A stretch of 32,851 nucleotides of DNA from Methylophaga sp. (GCA_002733505.1 NVVW01000026.1:1-32851); one strand, 5' to 3'; shown: positions 1 to 8,239, counted from the stretch's first letter. Notes: a model not told the origin generated them from the letters alone. Made by a program: numbers and translations.

Positions 1-29
1 GCTGGGGGCCGCAGGCATTAATGGTCGCG

Positions 30-953
30 TTAAGTTTTTGCCGCTTGCTTGGGCTCGGATGCCCAAAACAAGCTATCGCAAAAATAGCGACTCACTGGAT
101 CTGGCACGATAGGTCTCAGTAATGGCTTATTGCTTTTCTTACCAAGCTTGTGGTTTTCAGGTGGGATCGTCCAAACCTTTTTGTCAAAATCAAAATGCTC
201 CTTCTTTGACTGCCTAAGCTCCCCATTTCGACATCCATAAATCAGGCACAGCTTAACGAAGAGCTTGTTCTTTGGTGTAATGCGCGAGTGATCCACTGCC
301 AGCCAGAGCATTTGGATTTCTTCATCTGATAAGGAACGATCTACTGATCTTTTCTGAATTTGTAAATCTTCTTTGGCAAAGGTGTCTGCCAACGGATTTG
401 AAGGAATGAGTTTTCGCTTCACACCATATTTAAGCATCTGTTTTGCGTTCACAAGAATGCGCTCACTGATCGCTGGCGTTGTTTGTGCGAGCTTTTCTAA
501 AATATCTAACCATTCATGCAGCGTGACTTTTTCAGCAGGCAGGTCGCCAATCCTAGGAAAGACATGGATTTCAAAAGAGCGCTTAATCTCGTGATGGCGC
601 TTTTTGTTCTTTACACAATAAGCGTCATACCAAAGTTCAAATAAAGCAGTCAGAGAAGAGGCTGTCATGATTGCCTGCTTTTCTAGTCGGCAGACAACTT
701 TGGGATCATGCCCCTGCTCAAGCTGCTTTCTGAGCCGTGTCACTTCTTCTCTAGCTTCTTTTAATGTCAGTAATGGGTATGAGCCAATATCGAGGCGCTT
801 GCGGGTTTCGCCATAATAATATCGCATGGTAAAGGTGATCTTACCTTTTGGGGATACACGGGCGCTTAGCCCGTCACGATCTGCTTTAACAAGTTCTTTG
901 GTTCTTACCTTTCTGTATTGGGCTTTTAGCCATGATTGCGTGAGTGCCATCAT
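30..953 (-). pseudogene. Truncated P4-family (DUF4102) tyrosine integrase
   Basis: Site-specific recombinase that would insert and excise an integrative element. The 307-residue product has an N-terminal DUF4102-type arm-binding domain (about residues 8-80, with the GETRKRLDIGSYPLLTLKEA region), a SAM-like core-binding domain (about 105-185) and the start of the catalytic domain, including the first catalytic arginine in GCRNGEL and the following beta-hinge lysines. Family members are about 400 residues. Here homology stops after LLRPIVPD, and the HxxR, H/W and tyrosine motifs are missing, so the protein should not be able to cleave DNA. The last ~20 residues look unlike an integrase, which suggests a frameshift, insertion or rearrangement near position 110. 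Two adjacent ATGs (953 and 950) follow a GGAG; the second has the better spacing. It lies next to a displaced prfC start, which points to prfC as the insertion target. Confidence 0.8.
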
Positions 954-964
954 TCATCTCCATG

Positions 965-980
965 TCATTGAATTCAATGA
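965..980. promoter_or_regulatory. 16-bp perfect palindrome upstream of the integrase
   Basis: TCATTGAATTCAATGA is a perfect inverted repeat ending 12 bp before the integrase start. Its size and place fit a dimeric repressor or excisionase operator. The function is inferred; only the symmetry is seen. Confidence 0.4.
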
Positions 981-983
981 ATG

Positions 984-1049
984 GGTACAAATTATTTTTA
1001 GGTCTGAGATAACACGAATTTTGTACCTAAATTTGTACCTATTTCGTGT
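984..1049. repeat. Iterated TTTGTACC motifs within an ACACGAA/TTCGTGT inverted repeat
   Basis: TTTGTACCTA occurs twice in tandem at 1020-1029 and 1032-1041 (12-bp period). A third copy lies inverted at 984-992 (GGGTACAAA). The two direct copies are enclosed by ACACGAA (1012-1018) and TTCGTGT (1043-1049). Such iterated sites between an integrase gene and its attachment junction usually bind Int arms or Xis, or act as an operator. The assignment is inferred from position. Confidence 0.5.
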
Positions 1050-1156
1050 GACTCAGCATGACAAACTATAGCATAAGGCGTCAATACGACAACCCAAGAC
1101 ATGATGTAACTTTTTGTTTTTTATAAAGTTAGTGTCTTTTGGTGACTCTGGTTGTC

Positions 1157-1231
1157 TTAGACATCTAACTCGGGGTGAGAGATAATCACAAAGGTACGGC
1201 GTTTGTTGATTGCTTCGAGTAGTTCAGCCAT
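1157..1231 (-). pseudogene. prfC: Displaced 5' end of prfC (peptide chain release factor 3)
   Basis: An ATG at 1231 opens a 24-codon frame whose product carries NKRRTFVIISHP, the distinctive N-terminus of RF3 just before its P-loop (family: KRRTF-IISHPDAGKTT). Identity ends at SHP. The next residues are ELDV and a stop, so the GTPase P-loop and everything beyond are missing. This is what an element integrated in the 5' end of prfC leaves behind: the native start stays with the flanking chromosome (modC side) and the element lies to the left. In SXT/R391-type insertions the element supplies a substitute 5' end at the far junction, so a working prfC may exist beyond the window. No strong ribosome binding site is seen upstream. 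Confidence 0.8.
1170..1186. other. Probable attachment-site core in prfC (att junction)
   Basis: Homology to prfC runs through the codons for IISHP and stops within the next codon. On the minus strand this is ATTATCTCTCACCCCGA. The crossover should lie inside this short segment, the same place in prfC where SXT/R391-family elements recombine. The exact core cannot be set without the other junction. Confidence 0.5.
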
Positions 1232-1294
1232 GAAAATAATAAGATATAGTCTAGAAAGTCGACTATTCTACAGGAGTCACAGTGGAATACGCAG

Positions 1295-2374
1295 TTAGTC
1301 TGCCATTAAATGTATTGCATCGGCTAACAACGACACTGATATTTTCTCGCCCACTTGCAGTTGATTGCGATTAGCTACATGCTCTGGCAAATCCATTTGC
1401 AATTGCTGTCGATTAGTATGCTCAATTTCCAGTTGAATTGTTGTTATTCCCCGCAAAGTCATCTTATTAACAACTATCCCTGACAGCGGATTTTCACGTG
1501 TACCTCTTGAAGGTCTAACACGCTGATGCAATAGTATTTTTGCGGGTGAAATAGTCCAATTTATAGTTTGATTCGCTTTAAAATCACCAACTTCACCCAA
1601 TGTAAATACATAATTATGCCATTTCAACTTAAGCTGTGAATCGTCATCAATGAGCATGGCCGATGTAACATTGCGTGCATCAACTTGTTTTGCTACCGAG
1701 GTGTTTTTGGGTTTATATAAAACGTGATCTGGTGTTCCTTGTTGCAACGTTTTACCCTGATGAATAACGCAGATCTGGTCGGCTAACATGGCTGCCTCAT
1801 CTAAATCATGCGTCACCAAAATCATCGGCATCGCAAGATCGCGTCTTAATGCATTCAACTCCAAATACAATTTTCGTCGTGTTACTTTATCTACTGCTGA
1901 AAAGGGCTCATCTAGCAATAAAATTTCAGGTTGGCGCGCTAATGCTCTGGCAATCGCTACCCGTTGCTGCTGTCCACCAGACAGTTGATTAGGATAACGA
2001 TCTGCTAGACCTGTTAGGTTTACTTTTTCTAATAGTTGTCCAACTGATGGTTTGTTAGGCTGTTGATCGGCATCGAGTGTAAATTGAATATTTTTACTGA
2101 CCGACAAATGTGGAAATAAAGCATAATTTTGGAAAACCATGCCTACACGGCGCTGCTGAGGTGTCATATTTTCAGCCTGCGAGCTATCAAACCATATTTT
2201 GCCTTTACACTCGATAAAACCTTGCTGTGACGATTGCAAACCGGAAATACAACGTAGTATTGTTGTTTTACCAGCACCAGAAGGCCCAACTAAGGCCAGT
2301 AACTCACCTGTCTGACAAGTTAACTCAACATCAAGTGTTATTGGCTTTGCTTGCTGTAAATTAAGCGTAAGCAT
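1295..2374 (-). CDS. modC: Molybdate ABC transporter ATP-binding protein ModC
   Basis: Cytoplasmic ATPase that powers molybdate import through ModB. The 359-residue product shows Walker A GPSGAGKTT (30-38), the Q-loop FQNYALFPHL (81-90), the ABC signature LSGGQQQRVA (131-140), Walker B ILLLDEP (151-157) and the H-loop THD (188-190). A C-terminal regulatory region (about 230-359) fits the molybdate-binding TOBE/Mop domain of ModC rather than a sugar-importer domain. Length matches the family (about 350). The start is 2 bp after the modB stop, so the two are co-transcribed and probably translationally coupled. It is the last gene of the mod block; the displaced prfC start lies only 63 bp beyond it, so prfC was its native downstream neighbour. 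Confidence 0.93.
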   Translation of the reverse strand: MLTLNLQQAKPITLDVELTCQTGELLALVGPSGAGKTTILRCISGLQSSQQGFIECKGKIWFDSSQAENMTPQQRRVGMVFQNYALFPHLSVSKNIQFTLDADQQPNKPSVGQLLEKVNLTGLADRYPNQLSGGQQQRVAIARALARQPEILLLDEPFSAVDKVTRRKLYLELNALRRDLAMPMILVTHDLDEAAMLADQICVIHQGKTLQQGTPDHVLYKPKNTSVAKQVDARNVTSAMLIDDDSQLKLKWHNYVFTLGEVGDFKANQTINWTISPAKILLHQRVRPSRGTRENPLSGIVVNKMTLRGITTIQLEIEHTNRQQLQMDLPEHVANRNQLQVGEKISVSLLADAIHLMAD

Positions 2375-2376
2375 TG

Positions 2377-3045
2377 CTATAACACTGACCGTGAATTACG
2401 GCGGTTAAAAGTATAAACAATGCTAATAGTAATAAAAGAAATGAGCAATAGTATCAGTGACATCGTTTGAGCTTGTTGCTGTTCAAAGGCTAATACGCTG
2501 TCATAAATTGCAATAGATACTGTTCGTGTTTCTCCTGCAATATTACCACCAATCATCAAAACTACGCCAAACTCACCCAAAGTATGTGCAAAACTTAATA
2601 CCATAGCGGTAATAACACCAGGTAACGCCAGTGGTAATTCAATTTTAAAAAAGGTTTTCCATTTTGATAAACCGCTACACCACGCTGCTTCACGTAATTC
2701 AGGAGCGATCTGTTCTAACGATCGTAAAATAGGTTGCACCGCAAAAGGTAAGCTATAAATAAGGGAGGCAAACCACAAACCCGCAAAAGAAAACGCTAAG
2801 GTTTCACCCGTTAGTGACATAAAAGTGCTGCCCAGAAAACTATTATTATCCATTCCTACCAATAAAAAATAACCTAATACGGTAGGTGGCAATACTAAAG
2901 GCAAGGTAATGATCGCTTCAATAGCCCCGCGACCAACAAAGGTCGATTTTGCCAGAAAATAAGCAATCGCTAAACCAATAGGTAATAAACTCAAGCTGGT
3001 TAACAGTGCCAGCTTAATGGAAACCTCGAATGCCTGCCAATCCAT
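2377..3045 (-). CDS. modB: Molybdate ABC transporter permease ModB
   Basis: Inner-membrane permease of the molybdate importer. The 222-residue protein has about five hydrophobic segments, beginning with IKLALLTSLSLLPIGLAIAY, and the cytoplasmic EAA loop EAAWCSGLSKWKTFFKIELP (138-157) that docks onto ModC. The segment HTLGEFGVVLMIGGN is characteristic of ModB/CysT-type permeases. Length matches ModB (about 225-230). It is followed after 2 bp by modC. Upstream it is separated from modA by a 102-codon remnant of an unrelated AAA ATPase, so the usual tight modA-modB spacing is broken. Confidence 0.92.
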   Translation of the reverse strand: MDWQAFEVSIKLALLTSLSLLPIGLAIAYFLAKSTFVGRGAIEAIITLPLVLPPTVLGYFLLVGMDNNSFLGSTFMSLTGETLAFSFAGLWFASLIYSLPFAVQPILRSLEQIAPELREAAWCSGLSKWKTFFKIELPLALPGVITAMVLSFAHTLGEFGVVLMIGGNIAGETRTVSIAIYDSVLAFEQQQAQTMSLILLLISFITISIVYTFNRRNSRSVL

Positions 3046-3066
3046 TAGTATTCTAAACTTTCTAAG

Positions 3067-3375
3067 CTAATGTGCTGCAACGGCTCGTCCTTTTGCCCAG
3101 CTCCGAAGCCCACCAATTTTTTCTGACATTACAATGGCTAGCGGTTGCGTTCGGAATAGTTCATCTATCACAATATCTGTATTAGCTATCAGGTTTTTAG
3201 CATCGGCAGAATAAATAGCGCTAATAATGGCTTGCTCAATTTCAGCACCACTAAACTCTGCGCTATTCACCGCCAACTTATCCAAATCAACGGCTCTTGG
3301 CTCTTCTTGGGTTTCGATTACGATGATGGGGGTATCGCTACGTAATGCTATTTCTAAATCTTTAAGTTCTGGCAT
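3067..3375 (-). pseudogene. Internally deleted Ycf46-like AAA ATPase remnant
   Basis: The 102-residue frame joins two separate pieces of one protein family. Residues 1-28 (LEIALRSDTPIIVIETQEEPRA) match the N-terminus of Ycf46-type AAA ATPases. Residues 29-102 (VDLDKLAVNSAEFSGAEIEQ and onward) match the AAA lid and C-terminal tail. Full-length members are about 490-500 residues, so roughly 390 residues, including Walker A, Walker B and the arginine fingers, are missing without loss of frame. The product cannot be an ATPase. A TATAAT box at 3400-3405 may be the old promoter; no good Shine-Dalgarno precedes the ATG. It sits between modA and modB on the same strand. Alternatives are a retained small protein with a new role, or an assembly deletion. 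The family assignment is from recognition only. Confidence 0.7.
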
Positions 3376-3451
3376 TTTGGCTGGCTTTATCAGGTGGTGA
3401 TTATAGAATGTTTAGTATGCCATAAGCTGACATTAAAAAAAGGAGCATACG

Positions 3452-4189
3452 CTACAAAAACCCGTACTGTAAAAAAATCGTTTTTGCTGGTTGCTGTTGG
3501 ATAAAGTTGATAAACTGCTTCGCACTTTCAGATGCGCCTCGCACCAATATAGCCTGCTGTTGTAGCGTTGTCTCTAGCTTAATATAGCGTCCTTTTTCAG
3601 CAATAACAGCTTGAATCACATGTCCATAAGCTACTATACCTGCATCTACTGAAGAGGATAGACAAAACTGAATCGCTTGTGATGCATTTTCAGCCACTAA
3701 CAAATGAGGCTGGATTTGTTGCCAGATCCCCAATTTCTCCAGTTCTTTTTGAGCGGCTTGACCATAAGGCGCATGGCGAGGGTTGGCTATGGCGAGTTTA
3801 TTTAGCTTACCTTGTTCTAGTGCTATTTTTAGACTTACTATGCCATCATCAATATTTAATGGCGAGTGCTTAGCAGCAAATAAAGCTAATTGTGCTTGAG
3901 CATAATTCACCGGATCACCCTCAGTAAATTCTGCTTTAATCAAACGTTCAACATAATGTGGATCCGCTGATAGAAAAACCTCAAAGGGTGCGCCATGTTG
4001 AATTTGTGTTGTTAGCGTACCAGATGCGGCAAAGCTTATAGCCAGTTGATAACCTGTTTGTTTTTCAAATTCTTTAGCTATCGCAGGCAACACATAACGT
4101 AAATTTGTCGCTGCTGCCACACGGATCTCATTTGCTTGTAGGGGCATAGCAAGGCACAGAAAAACAAGACTAAGAAGATACTTTAACAT
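3452..4189 (-). CDS. modA: Molybdate-binding periplasmic protein ModA
   Basis: Periplasmic substrate-binding protein that captures molybdate/tungstate for ModBC. The ATG at 4189 is chosen because GGGGTGAT stands just upstream and the product then begins with a clean signal peptide (MLKYLLSLVFLCLAMPLQA, cleavage near residue 19). A TTG 15 bp upstream is also in frame but would spoil the signal peptide. Motifs seen: AAATNLRYVLPAIAKEFEKQ at the mature N-terminus, ISFAASGTLTTQI with the oxyanion-contacting serine, and GAPFEVFLSAD. The length of 245 residues is normal for ModA. The start is only 16 bp past the hairpin that ends pnp, so its promoter must lie inside pnp or transcription must read through. 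No ModE-type operator or Moco riboswitch is seen. Confidence 0.9.
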   Translation of the reverse strand: MLKYLLSLVFLCLAMPLQANEIRVAAATNLRYVLPAIAKEFEKQTGYQLAISFAASGTLTTQIQHGAPFEVFLSADPHYVERLIKAEFTEGDPVNYAQAQLALFAAKHSPLNIDDGIVSLKIALEQGKLNKLAIANPRHAPYGQAAQKELEKLGIWQQIQPHLLVAENASQAIQFCLSSSVDAGIVAYGHVIQAVIAEKGRYIKLETTLQQQAILVRGASESAKQFINFIQQQPAKTIFLQYGFL

Positions 4190-4204
4190 TTTATCACCCC
4201 ACAA

Positions 4205-4229
4205 AAAAGCCCCGGTAAACGGGGCTTTT
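4205..4229 (-). terminator. Rho-independent terminator of pnp
   Basis: Perfect 9-bp stem AAAAGCCCC/GGGGCTTTT with a 7-base loop. On the minus strand the stem runs into TTTTTT. It lies 28 bp after the pnp stop and directly before the modA ribosome binding site. Confidence 0.85.
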
Positions 4230-4256
4230 AAGTTTACATTTTTGACCGACTAATAT

Positions 4257-6350
4257 CTAGTCAGAGCTTTCTTCGTTCACAGCTTTCATGCTTAAACGAA
4301 TACGACCTTGGCGATCCACTTCAAGTACTTTCACTTGAATTGTGTCACCTTCAGATAATTTGTCACTTACATTTTCAACACGCTCATCTGAGATTTGTGA
4401 AATATGAACCAAACCATCTTTACCTGGCAGAATCGTTACAAATGCACCAAAGTCCATTAATTTAGCAACGCGACCTTCGTAAATACGACCTACTTCAACA
4501 TCAGCAGTAATGTCTTCGATGCGGCGTAGTGCATCTTGCCCTGCATTTAAATCTGATGAGAAAATTCTTACCGTACCATCATCATCAATATCGATAACCG
4601 CACCTGTTTCTTCAGTTAAGGCACGAATTGTTGCACCGCCTTTACCAATTACGTCACGGATCTTATCTGAATTGATTTTGATTGTGATAATGCGTGGTGC
4701 ATATTCAGACATTTCTTCACGGTGTGATGAAAGATTAGCATTCATTGTTTCAAGAATCGTTAAACGACCATCACGTGCTTGCGATAATGCCGTTGTCATA
4801 ATTTCTTCATTAATACCTTCAATCTTGATATCCATTTGCAGTGCAGTAATACCCTTTGCCGTACCGGCTACTTTAAAGTCCATATCACCAAGATGATCTT
4901 CATCACCTAAGATATCAGTCAATACCGCATAACCGTTGTCTTCTTTAATTAATCCCATCGCAATACCGGCAACAGCTGCTTTGATTGGTACACCCGCATC
5001 CATTAATGCCAAGCTCGTACCACAAACAGAAGCCATAGAGCTTGAACCGTTTGATTCCGTAATTTCTGACACAACACGAATAACATACGGAAAATCTTCA
5101 GCTGAAGGCATTACCGCTGCAATGCCTCGTTTTGCTAATTTACCATGGCCGATTTCACGACGCTTAGGTGAGCCAACAAAACCTGTTTCACCCACACAGA
5201 ATGGAGGGAAGTTGTAATGCAACATGAAACGATCGCGGTATTCACCTTCAACCGCATCAATCATTTGGGCATCACGTTCAGCACCTAGTGTTGCCACCAC
5301 AATCGCTTGTGTTTCACCACGTGTGAACAATGCGCTACCATGTACACGAGGTAATACTGTTGTTTCAACCGTTACTTGACGTACTGTTGATGTATCACGA
5401 CCATCAATACGAGGTTCGCCAGCAATGATTCTGCCACGAACTAATTCTTTTTCAATTTTTGCAAATGCTGCTGTGATTTCATCAGTAGGTAAGGTATCGT
5501 TTTCTAGCGCTAATGCTTCAAGTGTTGCCTTGCGCACATTGCCTAACGCGTCTTGACGCGCTAATTTATCACTGATTTGGTATGCCGCTTCAATACCTGA
5601 CAATGCTTTTGCTTTAACCGCATCGTAAATAGCAGGATCTTTTTCTGGTGCAGTCCAATCCCATGCTTCTTTACCTACCTCTGCTTTTAAATCATTGATT
5701 AAGCTAATCGCTGCTTGCAATTTGTCATGACCAAACATCACTGAGCCTAGCATTATTTCTTCTGATAATTCAGCGGCTTCTGATTCAACCATCAACACGG
5801 CACTATCAGTACCGGCAACAACCAAGTCTAAGTCACTTGTTAGTAATTGTTCTTTACTTGGATTAAGTACATATTCACCATCAATATAACCCACACGTGC
5901 GCCACCGATAGGGCCGTTAAATGGAATACCTGAAATTGCTAAGGCAGCTGATGCACCAATCATTGCAGGAATATCAGGATCAATAGCTGGATCTAATGCC
6001 ATTACTGTTGCGATAACTTGAACTTCATTCAAGAAACCTTTGGGGAATAATGGACGTAATGGACGATCAATTAAACGACAGGTTAATGTTTCTTTTTCTG
6101 AAGGACGACCTTCACGCTTAAAGAATCCACCCGGGATTTTACCTGCTGAGTATGTACGCTCTTGGTAGTTTACTGTCAACGGGAAAAAGTCTTGACCTGG
6201 TTGAACGTTCTTTTTACCCACAACGGTAACCATTACTGATGTTTCGCCTAAGCTAGCAATGACTGCACCTGTTGCCTGACGTGCTACTTTGCCTGTTTCA
6301 AGCTTTAAAGTATGGTCACCATATTGAACCGATTTTATTACTGATTTCAC
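4257..6350 (-). CDS. pnp: Polyribonucleotide nucleotidyltransferase (PNPase)
   Basis: Phosphorolytic 3'-5' exoribonuclease of mRNA decay and degradosome core. The 697-residue product has two RNase PH domains (about 1-230 and 310-540) separated by the all-alpha domain, a KH domain with the GxxG loop VIGKGGATI (about 560), and a C-terminal S1 domain ([19 protein letters not shown], about 620-690). Typical active-site motifs are present: FFKREGRP in the first PH domain, RIDGRD and [10 protein letters not shown] in the second. The start is GTG at 6350 behind AAGGAAT; no upstream ATG fits. It follows rpsO, the conserved rpsO-pnp order, with a strong hairpin between the two. The leader carries a further small stem-loop that could serve autoregulation. 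Confidence 0.97.
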   Translation of the reverse strand: MKSVIKSVQYGDHTLKLETGKVARQATGAVIASLGETSVMVTVVGKKNVQPGQDFFPLTVNYQERTYSAGKIPGGFFKREGRPSEKETLTCRLIDRPLRPLFPKGFLNEVQVIATVMALDPAIDPDIPAMIGASAALAISGIPFNGPIGGARVGYIDGEYVLNPSKEQLLTSDLDLVVAGTDSAVLMVESEAAELSEEIMLGSVMFGHDKLQAAISLINDLKAEVGKEAWDWTAPEKDPAIYDAVKAKALSGIEAAYQISDKLARQDALGNVRKATLEALALENDTLPTDEITAAFAKIEKELVRGRIIAGEPRIDGRDTSTVRQVTVETTVLPRVHGSALFTRGETQAIVVATLGAERDAQMIDAVEGEYRDRFMLHYNFPPFCVGETGFVGSPKRREIGHGKLAKRGIAAVMPSAEDFPYVIRVVSEITESNGSSSMASVCGTSLALMDAGVPIKAAVAGIAMGLIKEDNGYAVLTDILGDEDHLGDMDFKVAGTAKGITALQMDIKIEGINEEIMTTALSQARDGRLTILETMNANLSSHREEMSEYAPRIITIKINSDKIRDVIGKGGATIRALTEETGAVIDIDDDGTVRIFSSDLNAGQDALRRIEDITADVEVGRIYEGRVAKLMDFGAFVTILPGKDGLVHISQISDERVENVSDKLSEGDTIQVKVLEVDRQGRIRLSMKAVNEESSD

Positions 6351-6372
6351 TTTTTTATTCCTTATAGTTTTA

Positions 6373-6390
6373 TTACGGCCTATTCCGTAA
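6373..6390 (-). promoter_or_regulatory. Small stem-loop in the pnp leader
   Basis: TTACGG/CCGTAA, a 6-bp stem with a 6-base loop, lies 22 bp upstream of the pnp GTG. In E. coli the pnp leader folds into an RNase III-cut structure used for autoregulation. The parallel is inferred from position only. Confidence 0.3.
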
Positions 6391-6416
6391 AAAACATTAA
6401 ATTTAAATTTCTAAAC

Positions 6417-6456
6417 AAATACGCCCCTAGAGCCATAAGACTTTAGGGGCGTATTT
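6417..6456 (-). terminator. rpsO-pnp intergenic hairpin/terminator
   Basis: A 13-bp perfect stem (AAATACGCCCCTA/TAGGGGCGTATTT) with a 14-base loop, about 75 bp after rpsO. On the minus strand it is followed by a broken T-run (TTTGTTT), so it likely attenuates or protects rather than fully stops transcription into pnp. Confidence 0.7.
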
Positions 6457-6531
6457 TTAAATACTATCCTTGCAATCGAATAATAACGAAAGCATGGTGT
6501 TATTCATATTTATTGTTACTACTTGCAACGC

Positions 6532-6801
6532 TTAACGACGTAAGCCAAGGCTTGCAATTAATTCACGGTAACGGGTGATATCTTTCTTTTTCAAATAATC
6601 TAACATCTTACGACGACCACTTACCATTTTAAGTAGACCCTGACGTGAATGATGATCATGAATGTTTTTTTCGAAGTGACCAGAAAGATCTGCAATACGT
6701 GCTGTTAATAAAGCAACTTGCACTTCTGCAGAACCGGTATCGCCTTCTGAGCGCTGATATTTACTAATTACTTCTTGTGTTTTTTTTAGTGATAATGACA
6801 T
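6532..6801 (-). CDS. rpsO: 30S ribosomal protein S15
   Basis: Primary 16S rRNA-binding protein of the small-subunit platform. The ATG at 6801 gives the canonical 89-residue protein beginning MSLSLKKTQ and ending LGLRR; it has a GGAG 8 bp upstream. A longer frame from a TTG at 6813 would add four residues and include the ribosome binding site, so it is rejected. The conserved segments [24 protein letters not shown] [20 protein letters not shown] and KKKDITRY are visible. It lies between truB and pnp in the classical order and has its own promoter overlapping the 3' end of truB. Two small stem-loops in the leader (6832-6865 region) might take part in S15 autoregulation, but this is not shown. 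Confidence 0.97.
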   Translation of the reverse strand: MSLSLKKTQEVISKYQRSEGDTGSAEVQVALLTARIADLSGHFEKNIHDHHSRQGLLKMVSGRRKMLDYLKKKDITRYRELIASLGLRR

Positions 6802-6918
6802 TAAAAACTCCAACTTTTGGTGTGGCCTTATTGTTTTAAGGGGCTACCAGTTAAATTCTGGATTACCTCAGCGTCTGTAGAACAGTGACCAAAATACCCA
6901 ACCTTTCAAAGAGCGGCA

Positions 6919-6947
6919 ATTTTACCTACTTTTTATTGCCAAATCAA
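6919..6947 (-). promoter_or_regulatory. Sigma-70 promoter for rpsO
   Basis: Minus-strand TTGATT (6942-6947), a 17-bp spacer and TAAAAT (6919-6924). It overlaps the truB stop codon, matching the known internal promoter of rpsO-pnp in E. coli. It leaves a leader of about 110 nt before the rpsO ATG. Confidence 0.55.
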
Positions 6948-7867
6948 GCAGTTTCCAACACAAATACTCGCTTAGGTGCAACGATGCCCTCTTCATTCAT
7001 TTCACCCAAGCCAATAAACTGTTTACTGGCATCGAATAAGCGCACCTTGTCACCATCAAAATCTTGGTTTACTTTAATTGTTTGGCCATGCCTCAACGCA
7101 TCAACCATATCATCCGTTATATAAATACTGGGCCAATCAGCTAGTGCATTTTCTGTTGGTGACAATTCATCATCCAAAGCCGATAAACCACTTTCAGCTA
7201 GTTCTTCTAAATATTCAATCGTTACAGCGTGTTCAAGTTGGTAGCCTGCTGCCGCAATACGCCGTAGCATCGTAACATGTCCACCGCTGCCTAATTTGTG
7301 GCTGATATCTTCAACCAAGGTGCGAATATAGCTGCCTTTGCTACATTGCACATCTAAGGTGAAACTATCAGATGTTATTGATAATAGTTGAATGTCATAA
7401 ATAGTGATTCTACGTGATTTACGTTCAACTTCAATACCTTGACGGGCTAATTTGTATAAAGGTTGCCCTTGATATTTAAGTGCCGAAAACATCGGGGGAA
7501 CTTGATCTTGTTCACCCGTAAATTCGGGTAATAAAGCTATAATATCTTGTTCTGAGAAATCAGAGATATCACTGGTGCTTAATACTTTACCATCAGCATC
7601 GCCGCTATCTGTTACCGCTCCTAGCTGACAGGTGACGTGATAGCGTTTATCAGCATCAAGTAAATAAGAGGAGACTTTGGTCGCTTCGCCTAAACAAATG
7701 GGTAAAACACCTGTTGCCAGTGGATCAAGCGCCCCGGTATGTCCTGCTTTTTTGGCATCAAACAAGCGTTTAACTTGCTGCAACACATGGTTTGAACTGC
7801 GGCCGGTAGGCTTATCTATAATCACAATACCGGTGATATTTCGGCCTTTTCTATTACGACGTCCCAT
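6944..7867 (-). CDS. truB: tRNA pseudouridine(55) synthase TruB
   Basis: Makes the universal pseudouridine-55 in the T-loop of elongator tRNAs and also acts as a tRNA-folding chaperone. The 307-residue form starts at ATG 7867, which overlaps the end of rbfA by 14 bp and is preceded by AAAGAAG; an in-frame ATG 33 bp upstream lies inside rbfA and would add a non-conserved basic tail. Motifs: GIVIIDKPTGRSSN at the N-terminus, the catalytic-aspartate motif HTGALDPLATGVLPICLG, and GSYIRTLVEDIS. The C-terminal part (about 245-307, with LRHGQTIKV) is the PUA-like domain of the proteobacterial form. Its neighbours, rbfA upstream and rpsO downstream, are the conserved order. Confidence 0.96.
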   Translation of the reverse strand: MGRRNRKGRNITGIVIIDKPTGRSSNHVLQQVKRLFDAKKAGHTGALDPLATGVLPICLGEATKVSSYLLDADKRYHVTCQLGAVTDSGDADGKVLSTSDISDFSEQDIIALLPEFTGEQDQVPPMFSALKYQGQPLYKLARQGIEVERKSRRITIYDIQLLSITSDSFTLDVQCSKGSYIRTLVEDISHKLGSGGHVTMLRRIAAAGYQLEHAVTIEYLEELAESGLSALDDELSPTENALADWPSIYITDDMVDALRHGQTIKVNQDFDGDKVRLFDASKQFIGLGEMNEEGIVAPKRVFVLETA

Positions 7868-8237
7868 CTTCTTTCGGAAGATCTTTGTTTGCCTTAGCAA
7901 TCAACTCATCCATATGAAAACCATGCTCAAGCGATTTATCATAATGAAAACGTAGTTCTGGAATATTACGTAGCTCAACACGACTCGCTAGACGACGACG
8001 TAGGAAACCCGCTGCATTAGTTAGTCCAGCAATACATTCTTTAATATCTTCTGCTGAATTATCGGTGGTTAAGCGCGTTACTAGCACTTTGGCATATTTC
8101 ATGTCAGCAGTAACATCGACATGAGAGACCGTCACCATGCCTACACGTGGATCAGATACTTCATGTTGAATCATCTGGGCAAGCTCACGCATAATGAGCT
8201 CACTAATTCGATTAGTTCGGCTAAATTCTCTTGCCAT
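7854..8237 (-). CDS. rbfA: Ribosome-binding factor A
   Basis: KH-fold assembly factor that binds the 5' domain helix of 16S rRNA during late 30S maturation. The 127-residue product begins MAREFSRTNRISELIMRELA, the standard RbfA opening, and contains DPRVGMVTVSHVDVTADMKY and the LRNIPELRFHYDKSLE segment near the C-terminus. Length is in the usual range (about 120-135). It starts 2 bp after infB ends and its last codons overlap truB, so the three genes are surely co-translated from one message. Nothing unusual is seen. Confidence 0.96.
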   Translation of the reverse strand: MAREFSRTNRISELIMRELAQMIQHEVSDPRVGMVTVSHVDVTADMKYAKVLVTRLTTDNSAEDIKECIAGLTNAAGFLRRRLASRVELRNIPELRFHYDKSLEHGFHMDELIAKANKDLPKEDGTS

Positions 8238-8239
8238 AT

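Noticed and set aside
73..91. GCTATCGCAAAAATAGCGA at the left edge, compared with GCGATTTTTTTGCTATCGC at the right edge as a possible shared element end
   Set aside because: The resemblance is a short A/T-rich inverted motif with different order and spacing; the right one is explained by the transposase-tail codons.
4187..4260. ModE operator or Moco riboswitch before modA
   Set aside because: The only structure is the pnp terminator. No ModE-type dyad and no room for a riboswitch.
4510..5217. Plus-strand open frames opposite pnp
   Set aside because: Shadows of the highly biased pnp coding sequence, without ribosome binding sites or recognisable products.
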